From NCBI GenBank assembly GCA_012861695.1, contig JAAOOA010000050.1, positions 1 through 64,000 of the forward strand: a stretch of 64,000 nucleotides of DNA, given 5' to 3'. This DNA comes from Trematomus loennbergii (lineage: Eukaryota > Chordata > Actinopteri > Perciformes > Nototheniidae). The translations under genes were made by a program, and so were the position numbers. Below are positions 1-11,224 of this stretch, piece after piece (the stretch's first letter is position 1; each line of letters begins with the position of its first letter). The notes below the pieces were generated by a model, which worked only from the letters and a program-made list of their open reading frames with translations, did no database searches and had not been told where the DNA came from.

Positions 1-112
1 TCCTCATCGCTGATTGGCTACCGCGAGAACGCATCTCACACGCACACACACACACACACAACATTAGCATAGCAACCACATCGTTTTTTTACTGTAAATA
101 TTAACTATTTCT

Positions 113-300
113 ATTGGAAGGCAAACAAAAAATGTAACAGAAGGAGAGCTCTGATTGGTTGCTCATTTTTTTAAATGTGATATTCATAAATGCATAACAT
201 TGCTAACCCAGCAAGCAGTTGACATTCAAATGTAAATATTATATATTTCAATTTTTTAAGTCATTCAACTATGAACAATTAAATATATTTCAAGGTATAC
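113..300. repeat. AT-rich interspersed repeat, first copy
   Basis: The stretch from about 113 to 300 reappears in pieces at 1,100-1,205 and 1,398-1,452 (shared words include AGCAAGCAGTTGACATTC and GTCATTCAACTATGAAC). A short (CA)n run sits at 38-60. No coding potential is visible in the first 415 bases. Confidence 0.6.
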
Positions 301-423
301 TATATTTATTCATATAGTTAGTATTTGCTATCATTGTTTAGATGATGACAACATGGATGACAGTTAAGACACACACAGACACACTATAGCTCAGTTATAT
401 TTTTAATCAAAAAACTATTGAAC

Positions 424-956
424 TAGTGATGTGTCGGTCGCGAACGAGCCGGCTCAAAGAGCAAAGATTTGATGTCAGCTGTTGCTGTCTTTTTTTCTAT
501 AGTTAATACTGAAATAGAGCCCTGTCAGGGCCTTTTCTTTAAATATAATTTTAAAATGTCGATACAGTAAATGTCTATGCTTAAGTTTTTATAGGTGTTG
601 CTATCTGCTTTGTGTAGCGTGGTTCTACAAGCAAGTCTGTGCATTCATTGGGTGGTATCAGAGAGATACAAGGGTCTGTAAATGTAATGAAAACAATTGG
701 CCACAGCAAATAATTGATATTAAACATGTAATTTTTACTTTTGAATACTTCAGTACAAAGGATGTATTGAATAATTTAAGTGATATGTGTACACATATAA
801 ATCATTAGTCAAAACAGGGCTACATTTGATTGAATTATAAAAGGTATAATATGTGGTAAACTGAAGAGCCGTTTGGGAGCCGAAAGAGCCGGCTCTTCTT
901 GGTGAGCCGAGCCAAATGATCCGGCTCACCAAGAAGAGCCGGAATTCCCATCACTA
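424..956. mobile_element. Non-autonomous hAT element, copy A
   Basis: The ends are TAGTGATGTG... and ...CCCATCACTA. The element is flanked by a perfect 8-bp duplication TATTGAAC (416-423 and 957-964), as expected for hAT. GAGCCGGCTC-type palindromes cluster near both ends, and the interior is AT-rich with no transposase. A second copy of the same family lies at 27,436-28,051. The 533-bp length and the absence of an ORF indicate a MITE mobilised in trans. Confidence 0.85.
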
Positions 957-1099
957 TATTGAACACTGAAGTAACTATGATTGAATTGACTACAAATATG
1001 GCAATGGTGGTAAAGACTACAACCGCCATAATCCATTCTTTGTTTCAGGGACCTCTGCACCTGGCCCTTTCATGTGTGATATTTTCATAACATGTCTGC

Positions 1100-1452
1100 A
1101 TAGCAAGCAGTTGACATTCAAATGTTAATATTATATATTTCGATTGGAGGGAAATTACAAAAATATTTTAAAGGAGAGCTGTGGTTGGTCGCTCATTTTT
1201 TAAAATTCGATATATAGTTTGGTTAAACCAGAGCCTGTCCTCTCTTTCATCTTATCTTGTCTGGGGTGAGTGATCATTCCTCTTGTGAATTCATTGTGAA
1301 GCTGATTAAAGCAGATAGTCTAAAATAAGGAGCTTATTTTTGTCATTTATGAACAAAGGAAAGCTGGTTAAATGATTCCATAGCTTAAATAAAGCAATTT
1401 TTTAAGTCATTCAACTATGAACCATTAAATATATTTCAAGGTATACTATATT
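1100..1452. repeat. AT-rich interspersed repeat, second copy
   Basis: Diverged direct copy of the 113-300 segment with about 200 bp of extra sequence in the middle (1,206-1,397). No ORF is recognised. The copy A hAT element lies between the two copies. Confidence 0.55.
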
Positions 1453-1454
1453 CA

Positions 1455-1589
1455 ACGTTGGAAGAAGTAATCAGATCCTCTACTTTAGTACAAGTACTCA
1501 TTAGCACAATTGTTAGCTAAATGTACTCCAAATATCAAAAGTAAAAGTACTCTTTATGCAGAATTCATATTTTCACAGAATGATATTAT
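1455..1589. mobile_element. Fragment of the 'AAGTACTCAGATC' family
   Basis: Starts with the typical end GGAAGAAGTAATCAGATCC followed by AGTACAAGTACTC-type words. The same family forms the 3,335-3,934 copy, and a relic lies at 56,262-56,400. The hAT at 1,590-4,211 interrupts this copy, so its remainder should continue after 4,217. Confidence 0.6.
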
Positions 1590-2231
1590 CAGGGATGCAA
1601 ACTAGTCACCTTTCGGCGAAATTCGCCGTTTTGAATCCAAAATAGGTAGTTTGTGTGATTCATGTAGATCTGCAATAAAAATATTTTTGGGGTATGGGGG
1701 GGGTCTGGGACCCGGAGTAATCTGCGGCCGCGAGCTGTTATGTGCCATCATGACACGCATGGTGTTCTTTTTTTATATATTATAATGAAGCGCGAGCTGT
1801 GTGCTCGAGTCTTCCTGCCTGTCGGCTCTGCTCATGGATGTATAATAAGGCTCTGCTGCTCCGGGATGAGGGTCTAGCTTCAGCAGCTACATTACCTAGA
1901 CCCTCCAGAAAAACGCGGGCTAAAATCCTTGATTATGTGGGCTAAAATCCTTGATTATGCGGGCTAAAATCCTTGATTATGCGATTAAACATGCGGGTTT
2001 TTATGTGATTTTATGCGGTGAAGTTGCGAAATATGCGGAAATATGCTAAATATGCGAAAAGTTGCGAAATATGCGGGAAGCGGAAAAAAGGTGATTCTTC
2101 TCCACACCCTGTTACTAGGCTACTACTGAATGAAAGTGAGCCCTTTCAAAGAGTTCCTATGAAAACAAGCATACTAGAAGCAAGCTACATCACAAAGTGT
2201 TATTTATGTATTTATATATGGGCTATTTTAA

Positions 2232-2407
<176 letters not shown>

Positions 2408-2441
2408 TCTCCGCCTCATTCTGTTTTCATTTACTCGTTCG

Positions 2442-2852
2442 TTATCTGACCAGCTTCAATCTTGTAGGCTGCTCACCTCGTTTCTTGTAGCCCTCGAAAG
2501 GGTTTTGGAGGTTGATGCCTCGGTGAACGCGAGTTGTTTGGCTTTCTTGTCCGCAGCAGCAGAAAGCATTTTCGAATGTTTTCATTAACCAAAGTTTTCT
2601 CTTATGCTCCAACACACAGTTGCACGGGGTGCAGAATAGTTTCCCCCCACTTTCGTGCAAGACATCGGGGTACTGCTTTGCCCGGTCTTTAGCAGAAATG
2701 TTCGTAGGCAAATGAGATGGATTCGATTTTTCATCTTGGTCAGAGCCGTATATTTGGTATAATAGTATATAATAATAATAATAATAGTATAATAGTATAT
2801 AATAATCTATATGGCGCTGATCTTGTTGTTTTCTCTCTCGTGTGAGTTCCAC
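2442..2852 (-). pseudogene. CGGBP1-like / hAT N-terminal zinc finger remnant
   Basis: About residues 53-86 of this 136-codon minus frame read SAKDRAKQYP, then GGKLFCTPCNCVLEHKRK. This C-x2-C finger context is the signature of the DNA-binding domain shared by CGGBP1 and the hAT transposases it derives from. After HKRK the frame is lost, but a +1 frame continues with similar composition, so one small indel probably broke it. The upstream Tyr-rich segment is translated microsatellite (ATA/TAT). No transposase core follows. The finger would have bound element ends; today this is most likely a non-functional relic. Identification rests on motif recognition only. Confidence 0.6.
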
Positions 2853-3334
2853 ACATTCACTCTACGGTGTTGTTTACCTGCGCGAGCTGATGACATCACT
2901 ACTTCACGTTAACTTTTTTCCCCTCAATTTTGTGTGGAAAAATGCGGGGATTATGCGACCTTTTAATAAATATGCGCCCTTTTAAAAATCTGCGCCATTT
3001 TGCTGATTATGCGGTAAATTATGCGATCGCATAATCGCGTTTTTCTGGAGGGTCTAATTACCTACGGGTGCGTTCGTTAATATTAACTGTGCGGTCCGGA
3101 GTCACTGTGGCACAGACTGGACCGCTGGTGAACAGCTGTTAGAACGGGCCGTTCAGGTGTTCCGAGCAGAGCTCCCTGTTGGAGCGGCAGAGCGTGATGT
3201 GCACTGAAAAGTGTTCCTGTTGCAATATTATCGTTGAGCTAGCTAACTAGCATACATTGTCACTATCTGCTAACGTTAGCTTTAGCCTTCGTTTTCAAAT
3301 AGTTTTTTTCATAGGCTATAAACGGAGGTGGTAT

Positions 3335-3934
3335 AAGTATATATCTTGTACTTGAGTAAAAGTAGAAGCACTCAGATCTTGTACTAGAGTAAAAGTAGAA
3401 GTACTCAGATCTTGTACTTGAGTAAAAGTAGAAGTACTCAGGTCTTGTACTTGAGTAAAAGTAGAAGTGGAAGTCCTGCATTCAAAATGTTCCTCAAGTA
3501 AAAGTAGAAAAGTATTCTCATCAAAATATAGTTAAAGTAGCGACAGTAAAAGTAGTCGTTGTGCAGATTGGTCCATTTCAGAATAATATATATGATATGT
3601 TTTATAATGATTGATCATGAAAGTGTTCTCAAAGCTGGTAAAGGTGCAGCTAGTTTGAATGACTTTGCAGGGTAGCTTGTGAATTTACTCCAGGTGGAAC
3701 TAAAGTCTGATTTAACATTTGATTATATTTCACAAAATTCATCCACATCTGTAAAGTAACTAAAGGGATTAAATACATGTAGTGGAGTAGAAGTACACCA
3801 TGTACCTCTGAACTGTAGTGGAGTAGAAGAACAAAGTAGCAACACATTGAAATACTTAAATAAAGTACAAGTATCTCAAAATTGTATCCAAGTATAGTAC
3901 TTGAGTTTATGAACTTAGTTACTTTACACCACTG
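3335..3934. mobile_element. Non-autonomous element ending ...TTACTTTACACCACTG, with internal VNTR
   Basis: The right end matches the widespread fish repeat ending AGTTACTTTACACCACTG. Between about 3,345 and 3,480 a ~33-bp unit (TCTTGTACTTGAGTAAAAG...) is repeated four times. The left end is less clear. It lies inside the 1,590-4,211 element. No protein is encoded; the Phe/Tyr/Ser-rich minus frame is an artefact of the VNTR. Confidence 0.65.
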
Positions 3935-4339
3935 GCTATACAGATAGAAAGACTAAGCCTTGCACAGAGGCATGAAAATACATTTTCAAAATGCTCAACA
4001 GTGCTGCCAAAATTATAAACTGACTGCTACACAATTCAAATAAATGCTTTTATACATTTCTATTAGATGTGACTCTTTGGCGTTTCTGTTATTATTAACT
4101 GCTTTAGTTGTTCTGACTGCTAAAATCCTCTGTTATTCCTCATTTTAAAGCCGATATTCGGGGGGTCGGATCCTTGTCACCTTTTTCATACCTGATGAGT
4201 TTGCATCCCTGTATTATGGTAATTGTATTATCCTGTTTTTATAAATGCAAGAGCATTTAAGCATTTACAACGTGGACCAAATGTTTAATCACCATGTGTG
4301 CAAGCATTGTGTTTGCAAGGTTTAATTTTAATTTTAATT

Positions 4340-5339
4340 TCACAGAGTGACGACTATTGAGCAGTTCATTACTGGTGAGTCAAAGACAGTGTTTGTAGTA
4401 ACTTATACCATGACAATATGTGGAACTTTCCAGTCTTTTCTTTGCAGGGTTTAATGCTGTGTTTTCCCCACAGATTGACAGCTTTGAGCAGATCTCTACC
4501 AGTGAGTTGTGGTCCAAGACACTGTCAGTAGCATAAAGTATAATGAAAACAGATAGGCCCTTTATTAGTGTAAATCTAAGTGATTAGCAGCTTCTAATAC
4601 AATTGATAATTTTTTGTTTATAACTGTATTGTATGCTAAGCTATGCGATTGTATTGTACATTGTGTTAAGTAATTATATTTCCATGTCTGTGATGCTGAT
4701 TAGTTTCTTCTCTGTTCTAGTTAAACAACCTACCGGCTTGACCAGCTACCCATCTCCCTTCACCACCTACTCATCTACCTTCTTCACCTACCCATCTACC
4801 TTCACCACCTACTAATCTACCTTCTTCACCACCTACTCATCTACCTTTACCACCTACTCATCTACCTTCTTCACCACCTACTCATCTATCTTCACCACCT
4901 ACTCATCTACCTTCTTCACCACCTACCCATCTCCCTTCACCACCTACTCATCTACCTTCTTCACCACCTACCCATCTACCTTCACCACTAATCTACCTTC
5001 TTCACCACCTACTCATCTACCTTTACCACCTACTCATCTACCTTCTTCACCACCTACTCATCTATCTTCACCACCTACTCATCTACCTTCTTCACCACCT
5101 ACTCATTTACTTCTTCACCACCTACTATCATCTTCACCGGCTACTCATCTACCTTCAACACCCAGCTTTATCTCGTGAGCAGTTACAGTAAGTACATTTT
5201 TGTTGAACAGGATGCATCAACTATTAATGGACTTGTACGCTTTTGTTGCAGTTGAAATAAGTAATTGCGTAATTATTTGTACTATTTAAGGGGTCTGCTA
5301 ATGTCTTTATTAATTCTAACAATGCCTACATACTTTCAG
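4340..5339 (+). other. Possible 5' exons of the Helentron gene
   Basis: Small blocks bounded by acceptor/donor-like sites: TTTCACAG to TACTG|GTGAGT (about 4,347-4,374), CCCCACAG to CTACCA|GTGAGT (about 4,473-4,501), and TTCTAG at about 4,720 to TTACA|GTAAGT at about 5,189, which contains the proline-rich VNTR. The first two peptides look related (each has EQF/FEQI-type words). They precede the MPRGKSSRR exon at 5,340, so they could be 5' exons of the same transcript or its UTR. No family is recognised. Confidence 0.35.
4740..5165 (+). repeat. Proline-rich minisatellite (PPTHLPSS)
   Basis: About 15 imperfect copies of a 21-27-bp unit built from CCACCTACTCATCTACC plus TTCTTCA. One frame reads repeated PPTHLPSS/PPTHLPLP, while others are interrupted. 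Splice-like sites at both edges make a coding VNTR possible. The unit lengths are mostly multiples of three, but frame breaks occur. Confidence 0.85.
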
Positions 5340-8300
5340 ATGCCACGTGGTAAATCGTCCCGCCGTTCCCAGGCTGCAAAGCTACGCGTGGCTGGGACAC
5401 GTGTGGGACATCAGCAGCCTGGCAATGCCAGTTTCGCACGTAAGTAGTCGAGGATTTTGTCATTCAATTTTGTATATGTTTAGGGTGTCCATTTTGGTTG
5501 TATCATTGTAAAATGTGTTTGCATGTACATTTTTTACAGGCAGGCTCGTGCACAGATACACCCCTCTGTGGGCAAGCGAGCTAGTTATGATGAGGAGAAT
5601 TGACTGAAATACACTTGATTTCTTTGCATTCATTTTTAGATAACTATCATGAAGCAGTGTTTGAAACATGGATTTGTTTGAAATATATACATTTTAAAAT
5701 TCAATCACCGGTAGGACCCTTTATGCATTTGAGCCCTTTCCCTTCTAAAATCCTCTGCACGTGCCCGTTTACAGGTGTTATTGTAGGAAGGTGTGTTATT
5801 ATTGCTTACATAATTTAAGAATTGTAAAGGTTCATTAAGTTTAATGTCGGTGTCATTTTCTCTGTTTTTAAATAGCCGCTGGCGGTACGGGTAACCGCCA
5901 TAGAGTGCAGAAATGGCCAATTTCGTCCCTGACCGGACGACAACACAAGATGGTCATACCAGCGGAGTCTCCAGACAAGGAAGTATGAATTGTTTTCAGA
6001 TTTTGTTAACAAAGTCTGGGTAATCATTAGTGATTTTCATTTGAAATAATGTCTTCTGTTGTTACAGTTTGTCCTCCTTGTTGGAGCTTCACATCTCCGT
6101 TCCATCGTCGATGGAATTGTGAAGATGCCAGAGGGAAGGTTTTCCTTTGGTGCCATGTCCACACCGGGGGCATGCGCAACCAGCTGCGAACCGAGGCAGC
6201 CAATGCTGTGCTGCCTAGGACACCAGATGCAGTCTGTGTGATGGCTCCGAGCAACAACCTAACATCCAGTAGGACCATCACCGAAGCAGGAGAGGACTTT
6301 GCGAAGCTCCTCCACTGCCGCAGTCGCTGGCCCAACGTAAGCTTATTTTTATTGTATTTATTATAGTTCTTATAATATTACATTTTGTATTCTTATTGAT
6401 GTGGTTGTATGTTTATGAATTTCTGAAAAATTGACATTTTTATCAACAAATTGTGAAAAATAGCGTACCTTTGTAACTTTGATTAGGTTTTTGCCATGGA
6501 CTTCCCCCCGCGCCTTACCGTTGACCCTGACTACCAAGACATGATGCGTCAGGATTTCGTCGTGTTGCGGCACGTATGGGTATGTTTAACAAATATTTAG
6601 GTTCAAGTACCGTAAATCATTTTGATCATTTTCCTTTTTCATTATTCTTTGTTTTAAAAGAGCAAAATATAATATCTGTGTGGATATGTTAGTAATTGAT
6701 CTTGTTGGTTTTTTTAGGCGTGAAGTACACACCGCTTGCAGAGTACTTCCCTTTCAAAGAACTTGACCTGTGGAGCAGAGATGGCGTGAGTGACATGGCA
6801 AATGGAAACGTTTTCTCTGTATACTTTGTAGCTGAAATTCCAAGTTCCGTTGTTGAAAAAACATATTGAAGGTTATGTGCTATTTGTAAATGTATTTGTA
6901 TTTGCTGGTTTTTGCAGGTGCACTTGAGTGACAGTGTGGGAATGCCAATCCTGGTCGGTTCTATCTGGAACGCAACATACATGCAACTTGTTCCAGCCGA
7001 GCCGAAGCCATCTCCTGTTGTCCACAGAAGATCACCGCCTGCGAGGAGAGTCACTCCAAGGGTGATTGTCAAAGGAGAGGTTGCCAAATCACCGCAACTG
7101 GATCCTTCCAAGTGGACAGTTTTCGGCCAGGGCAGGAAGGTAATTGTGTGCAGACATCTTTCAATAAGAGTGATATTCCCTGAGCAGTTTGCCTTGATAA
7201 TGGTGGAAGAGTACCCATTTGATTAACACAAGCTATGCTATTTATCTTTACAGAGGAGCCAACACGATGAACCTGAGCAGTCCATTGATGCACTTAAAGA
7301 AGCAGGGACTGTTCAGCAGGAGGTAGGTCAACTTTGTAGTATGCTTTGAAATCATTGGGGTATGTTTATTGCAGTTTATATGTGCATTTCTTTTTTTCTA
7401 AAACAGTGTTTCTTTTTTATTTCACAGGAATTGGAGGAGAGTTATCTTCCACTGACACCTGTGTGGTTTAGCAGTGCAATGTTGGTTGAGATGGACAAGA
7501 TTAGTCCATCCCATCTTCCTGGCCCTGATGAGTGCACACCACCGGTTCCAAACACAAAAGGTAATTTGTTTGTTTTGTATGTTGGTTGATGCCCTATTAT
7601 AAAATGTATCCTTCCTGACAAACTTTAAATGTATTACAGTGAGGACAACTTATACTGTCCATAAGGAGTTATTAGTGGAGGATTAATCATTTTGTTTTCC
7701 TTACGTTAGAAAGCAAAGTTGGAGCTGAAGCGGAGGGCTCCTGCCTCCAAGAACCCTGGCAAAGCGACAGGTTGTTCTTGTTTTCTTCTTTTTTAAAGGC
7801 AATATAGGACTTGTTTAAAACTAAGAAGTTACACGAATATGGTGGTGTTATTTATTCTCAAGTTTACTAAATTGTTTTTTTTTTAGGGGGAGGCAGCTCC
7901 CATGGTTGTGGAGGTGATTTTACGGCCACCTACCAGTAGAGGGACAGTTGCTGTGGAGCAGCAGGTCTGTGCTCTTTGTGTGAACGATGTGCTTTCAGAG
8001 TGACATTTGAATGAATCATGCTAATTTATTGACATAGTTACTTTTGCTCATTGTTAAAATAAAATAGTTTCAGTTGTTAGCCTGCATGCAGTCAACGTTG
8101 TTTCAAGTGTACACAATCAATGACAAGAAACCTCTCTTTTGAGTTCCATTCAATATGTGTGTGGGTAAGTAGAAAAACAAAAGTTAATATATAACAATAA
8201 TCATTTTGTATTAGTAATTGTATATCTTTCTATTATTTAGTTAAACGTTTGTGAAACAATTTAAGACACATAGTGTTTTTAGCAGTTTTTTTATATATAA

Positions 8301-8510
8301 TTTTCTTCTAGGAGGAGCCATTGCCGGGGGTGGAGCCATTGCCAGGGGTGGAGCCATTCCAGGGTGGAGCCATTGCCAGGGTGGAGCCATTGCCAGGGGT
8401 GGAGCCATTGCCCCGCGTAGAGCCATCACTGAGCGTGGAGCCATCATCCAGCAAGGAGCCATCACCCAGCGTGATAGTGGATGTTGATGATGACAACAGA
8501 TGGAGAACAG
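5340..8510 (+). pseudogene. SGNH-hydrolase module of the Helentron gene, multi-exon
   Basis: Exons with good acceptor/donor sites: 5,340-5,439; 5,876-5,982; 6,068-6,336; 6,487-6,579; 6,718-6,785; 6,918-7,139; 7,254-7,322; 7,428-7,560; 7,710-7,770; 7,887-7,964; 8,312-8,510. The start MPRGKSSRRSQAAKLR is basic and exons 1-2 join in phase. Exon 3 holds block I as [12 protein letters not shown] (GAS where GDS is canonical) and MAPSNN. The sixth exon begins at the catalytic Asp-x-x-His block (DGV|HLSDSVG). The C-terminal half is a Pro/Lys-rich linker ending in a VEPLPG repeat. A one-base loss near 6,175 and phase mismatches at 6,579/6,718 and 7,560/7,710 break the frame. The fold implies an esterase or lipase-like activity; its role in transposition is unknown. 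I recall related teleost proteins joining this module to the following peptidase and OTU domains. Confidence 0.75.
8314..8470 (+). repeat. VEPLPG-type coding repeat
   Basis: The unit GGAGCCATTGCCAGGGGT (18 bp) is repeated about eight times with variants, coding for Glu-Pro-Leu-Pro-Gly-Val in the SGNH-module frame. The length-stable 6-residue unit suggests a coding linker. Confidence 0.8.
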
Positions 8511-8967
8511 CACCTCCTCATGGACTGCTACAGAGCCGAGGAGGTGTGGTCGCTCCTGCGGGGGATCGGTTTAGTATTCAATGTAAGATATGCCTCAATT
8601 ATGTTTTGTATTCTAGATGAGGGGATGGGCATAAAGCAGAGGGAACTTTTTCAGATGATAATTTGTATCGCATGTATGAAAATGTGGAAAACAAGGTGTA
8701 AAATGACACTGAACCAGACAGTAATCGGCAGTAACACCATAGTGAAACAGATACTTACTGAACTAAGGAGAAAAAAGATCCTGGACAAATCCCAGACTCT
8801 GCCATGGGGCATCTTGAGTCTGTGACCTAACTGAGCCTCATAAGTAAAACGTGCTTTCCTTATGTTATTTATATATGTATACTTAGTGTGATGTGTGTAT
8901 TATTGATGTAACTTGTATATAATGTACTGCCCTAATAATTTAAAATAAAGTTTAAAAAAAAAAAAAA
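8511..8967 (+). mobile_element. 5'-truncated L1-type LINE tail
   Basis: Bounded by the perfect duplication GAGAACAG (8,503-8,510 and 8,968-8,975) and ending in a 14-A tail after AATAAAG. The coding part starts at HLLMDCYRAEEVWSLL, typical of the Cys/His-rich region downstream of L1-like reverse transcriptase, continues about 100 codons to WGILSL-stop at 8,824, then a short 3' UTR. It landed at the very end of the last SGNH-module exon, so the donor AACAG|GTAAGG is kept after the right duplication. Confidence 0.85.
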
Positions 8968-8975
8968 GAGAACAG

Positions 8976-9561
8976 GTAAGGGCTATGCTTGCATGTGTTC
9001 AGAAAAAGTGCAGTTGGCTGTTGTCGCAGGGACTGATGTGAGGTATGCATCCGTTCTGACAATACAATATCTGTCGCATGTTCTATAGCGGCTGCGATCA
9101 AACATTTGATTGCGCCTGTGTGTTCGTGGAGCAGTACAGATATCGATGCCATACGTGTTGCAGGGTCAAAGCTTAACTCGTTTGTATTAGGGGAAGCCCA
9201 TAAAATGAATGTAAAGCCAAATAACTTGTGCAGGTTGGTTGAGTAGACCAGTGTGTTTGGACGTAAGTGGAACGTCAATATGGGTCTGCCAGTGTACGGC
9301 GAATTGAATTAGTCTGAAGGGGAACAGGTATTGTCGGAGAAGCTGCTTGAACATTTATCCAGGGATGGCATGTGTCTGTTTAACCTAAATTCCGCAGCCA
9401 GTGCCATTATTAAACACAATGACTGTATTGTGGTCGTTGATTGTGGCACACGTGGTGCGTCTGGGTTAGCATCCAGTTTTGGCACATCTGTAGCCGTGTT
9501 CAACACATGCCCTAATGACCTGATGTTTTACATCAGGAATCTCAATAATTCATTGAATGCA
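8976..9561 (+). pseudogene. Degenerate C76-like peptidase module, copy 1
   Basis: Fragments align by eye with the better copy at 9,589-11,283. GTDVRYA corresponds to QGDQRFKYA. SVACSIAAAIKH corresponds to the Cys-containing QCMAVSLVGIAKH. WSSTDIDAIRV corresponds to WQTDNLDKVVV, and VVDCGTRGASG to VVDSHARSASG. The His of the Asp-x-His pair is replaced here by Gly. Stops and frame changes occur near 9,080, 9,247 and 9,311. The pattern recalls the N-terminal cysteine peptidase (deubiquitinase) of herpesvirus large tegument proteins, which I recall also appears in fish Helitron proteins. This copy should be inactive. Confidence 0.55.
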
Positions 9562-9810
9562 TAGAAGTTTAGCATTACAAGCCTTTCTGTGAAAGCAGCT
9601 GAAGTTAATTCGGAGATGGCTAGAGTCATTGATGGGGATATGGGGTGTGTCAGGGGAACATTCAGTCAGGGTGATCAACGCTTTAAATATGCAGGACTTC
9701 AGTGCATGGCTGTAAGTTTGGTAGGCATAGCAAAACACACAATTGACAGCGTGTTTACATGGCAGACCGACAACCTGGATAAAGTTGTTGTACTTGGTGA
9801 CAATCTGTAC

Positions 9811-9905
9811 TAGGGATGTCCCGATCCGATCACGTGATCGGGGATCGGAGCCGATCACGTGATTTTCACGTGATCGGGGATCGGGAGAAAAAAATCGGGG
9901 ATCGG

Positions 9906-9939
<34 letters not shown>

Positions 9940-10608
9940 AATATTTTTATACATTTTATTTAATGTTACAAAACAAAAATGACCATGTTCACGTCTTAAA
10001 GTCATCCTGAGGCCTTAGTTTTGGGTTAAAATTACAACATCATGTATGTGTTGCTTCTTTTGGGCTTGTTTTCATAGACCTGGTTGCTTATTTCTCTCAA
10101 ATCTGGCAACAGAGTGGGCGCAGTGTCTAATAGTAGCAGTAAGCTAACGAGAGGCTACGTTCAGCTGGTGACTCGGGAGTCGGGACAGAGAAAATGTCAG
10201 GAGTTTGGAAGTATTATAAAATTGAAAGCGAAGGCAGTGTAACAGCCAGATGCAATGTTTGCAAGGCGGAGGTTCCGCGTGGTGGAAAGAACAGAGCTAC
10301 GTTCAACACGACCAATCTAATACAAACACCACCAACAACAACACGACGAGTACACAGCGGCCACTCAGGTAACGGCACTGAAACAACAGACACTTTCAGA
10401 GACTTTTAAAAGGAAAGAGAAACTACCCCAGAACAGCCAAGATAGCTGAATTCATCGCGTTGGATGACCAGCCGTTATCTGTTACCTTTTTTTTCCTCTT
10501 AATGCATTGCATAAAGATCGGATCGGGAAAAATCGGTATCGGCAGATTGTCAAAATCAAATGATCGGAATCGGATCGGGAGCAAAAAAAGGTGATCGGGA
10601 CATCCCTA
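9811..10608 (+). mobile_element. hAT element, internally deleted
   Basis: Ends TAGGGATGTCCCGATC and GATCGGGACATCCCTA, with perfect 8-bp duplication ATCTGTAC (9,803-9,810 and 10,609-10,616). GATCGG/CACGTGATC palindromes fill both ends. A 28-T run lies near 9,908-9,935. It keeps only the first exon of a transposase (BED finger). Confidence 0.93.
10194..10409 (+). pseudogene. BED-type zinc finger of hAT transposase
   Basis: MSGVWKYYKIESEGSVTARC starts a BED finger: aromatic WKYY, then C-x2-C in ARCNVCKAEVPRGGK, then the FNTTNLI segment that normally leads to the HLxxxH ligands. The frame loses the His ligands and ends at 71 codons. In complete elements this domain binds transposon ends. Here the transposase core is deleted. 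Confidence 0.8.
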
Positions 10609-11224
10609 ATCTGTACACCTCCCTGCGTGACCAACAAGGTATCAGTGGAGGATACAGACTACTTTCGGTTCCAGATCTGCCCAAGGAGACCATTATCGAC
10701 GGACAAAGATTTCTGTTTCAATACAGTGACTTTGTGTCTGGAGATGTGGATGTGGTTGAGGGTGATCTCATTGATGAGGGTGTGCACACCACTTTAAAAT
10801 ACGGACTGGAAAGGATGTATAGTAACTATGACACATGCTTTCTGACAATGAATGGCGGTACATGTGCCATCATTGGTCAAGGTGGACACTACGCAGTGGT
10901 CGACTCCCATGCACGCAGTGCGTCTGGGATGAGCGATGGCGAGGGGCGTAGTGTTGTTCTGTATTTCAGAGGCCTTGAACACGTGTTTCAATACATATGG
11001 ACATTTGCAGCGTTCCTCAAGAAGTCTCAAAAACAGTTTGAGATCGCTGGTGTCCGAGTCACTCACATAGGCCCAATTGAAAGCAGTAATCTGTCTTTGG
11101 GTCCAAGAGTGACTCCCAAAACGACAGAGACTGATTTGGGTTGTAGTTCAGCTATTCAGTCCACACTTGGCTGCACCAACATTCAGATGGGTGCAAAGCG
11201 TAAGATTCGTAAGGGATCTTCTGC

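Noticed and set aside
3263..3481. Phe/Tyr/Ser-rich minus frame
   Set aside because: Produced by the 33-bp AAGTAGAAGTACTCAG-type VNTR.
8241..8513. Antisense repeat frame opposite the VEPLPG exon
   Set aside because: Shadow of the coding 18-bp repeat; splice context supports the plus strand only.
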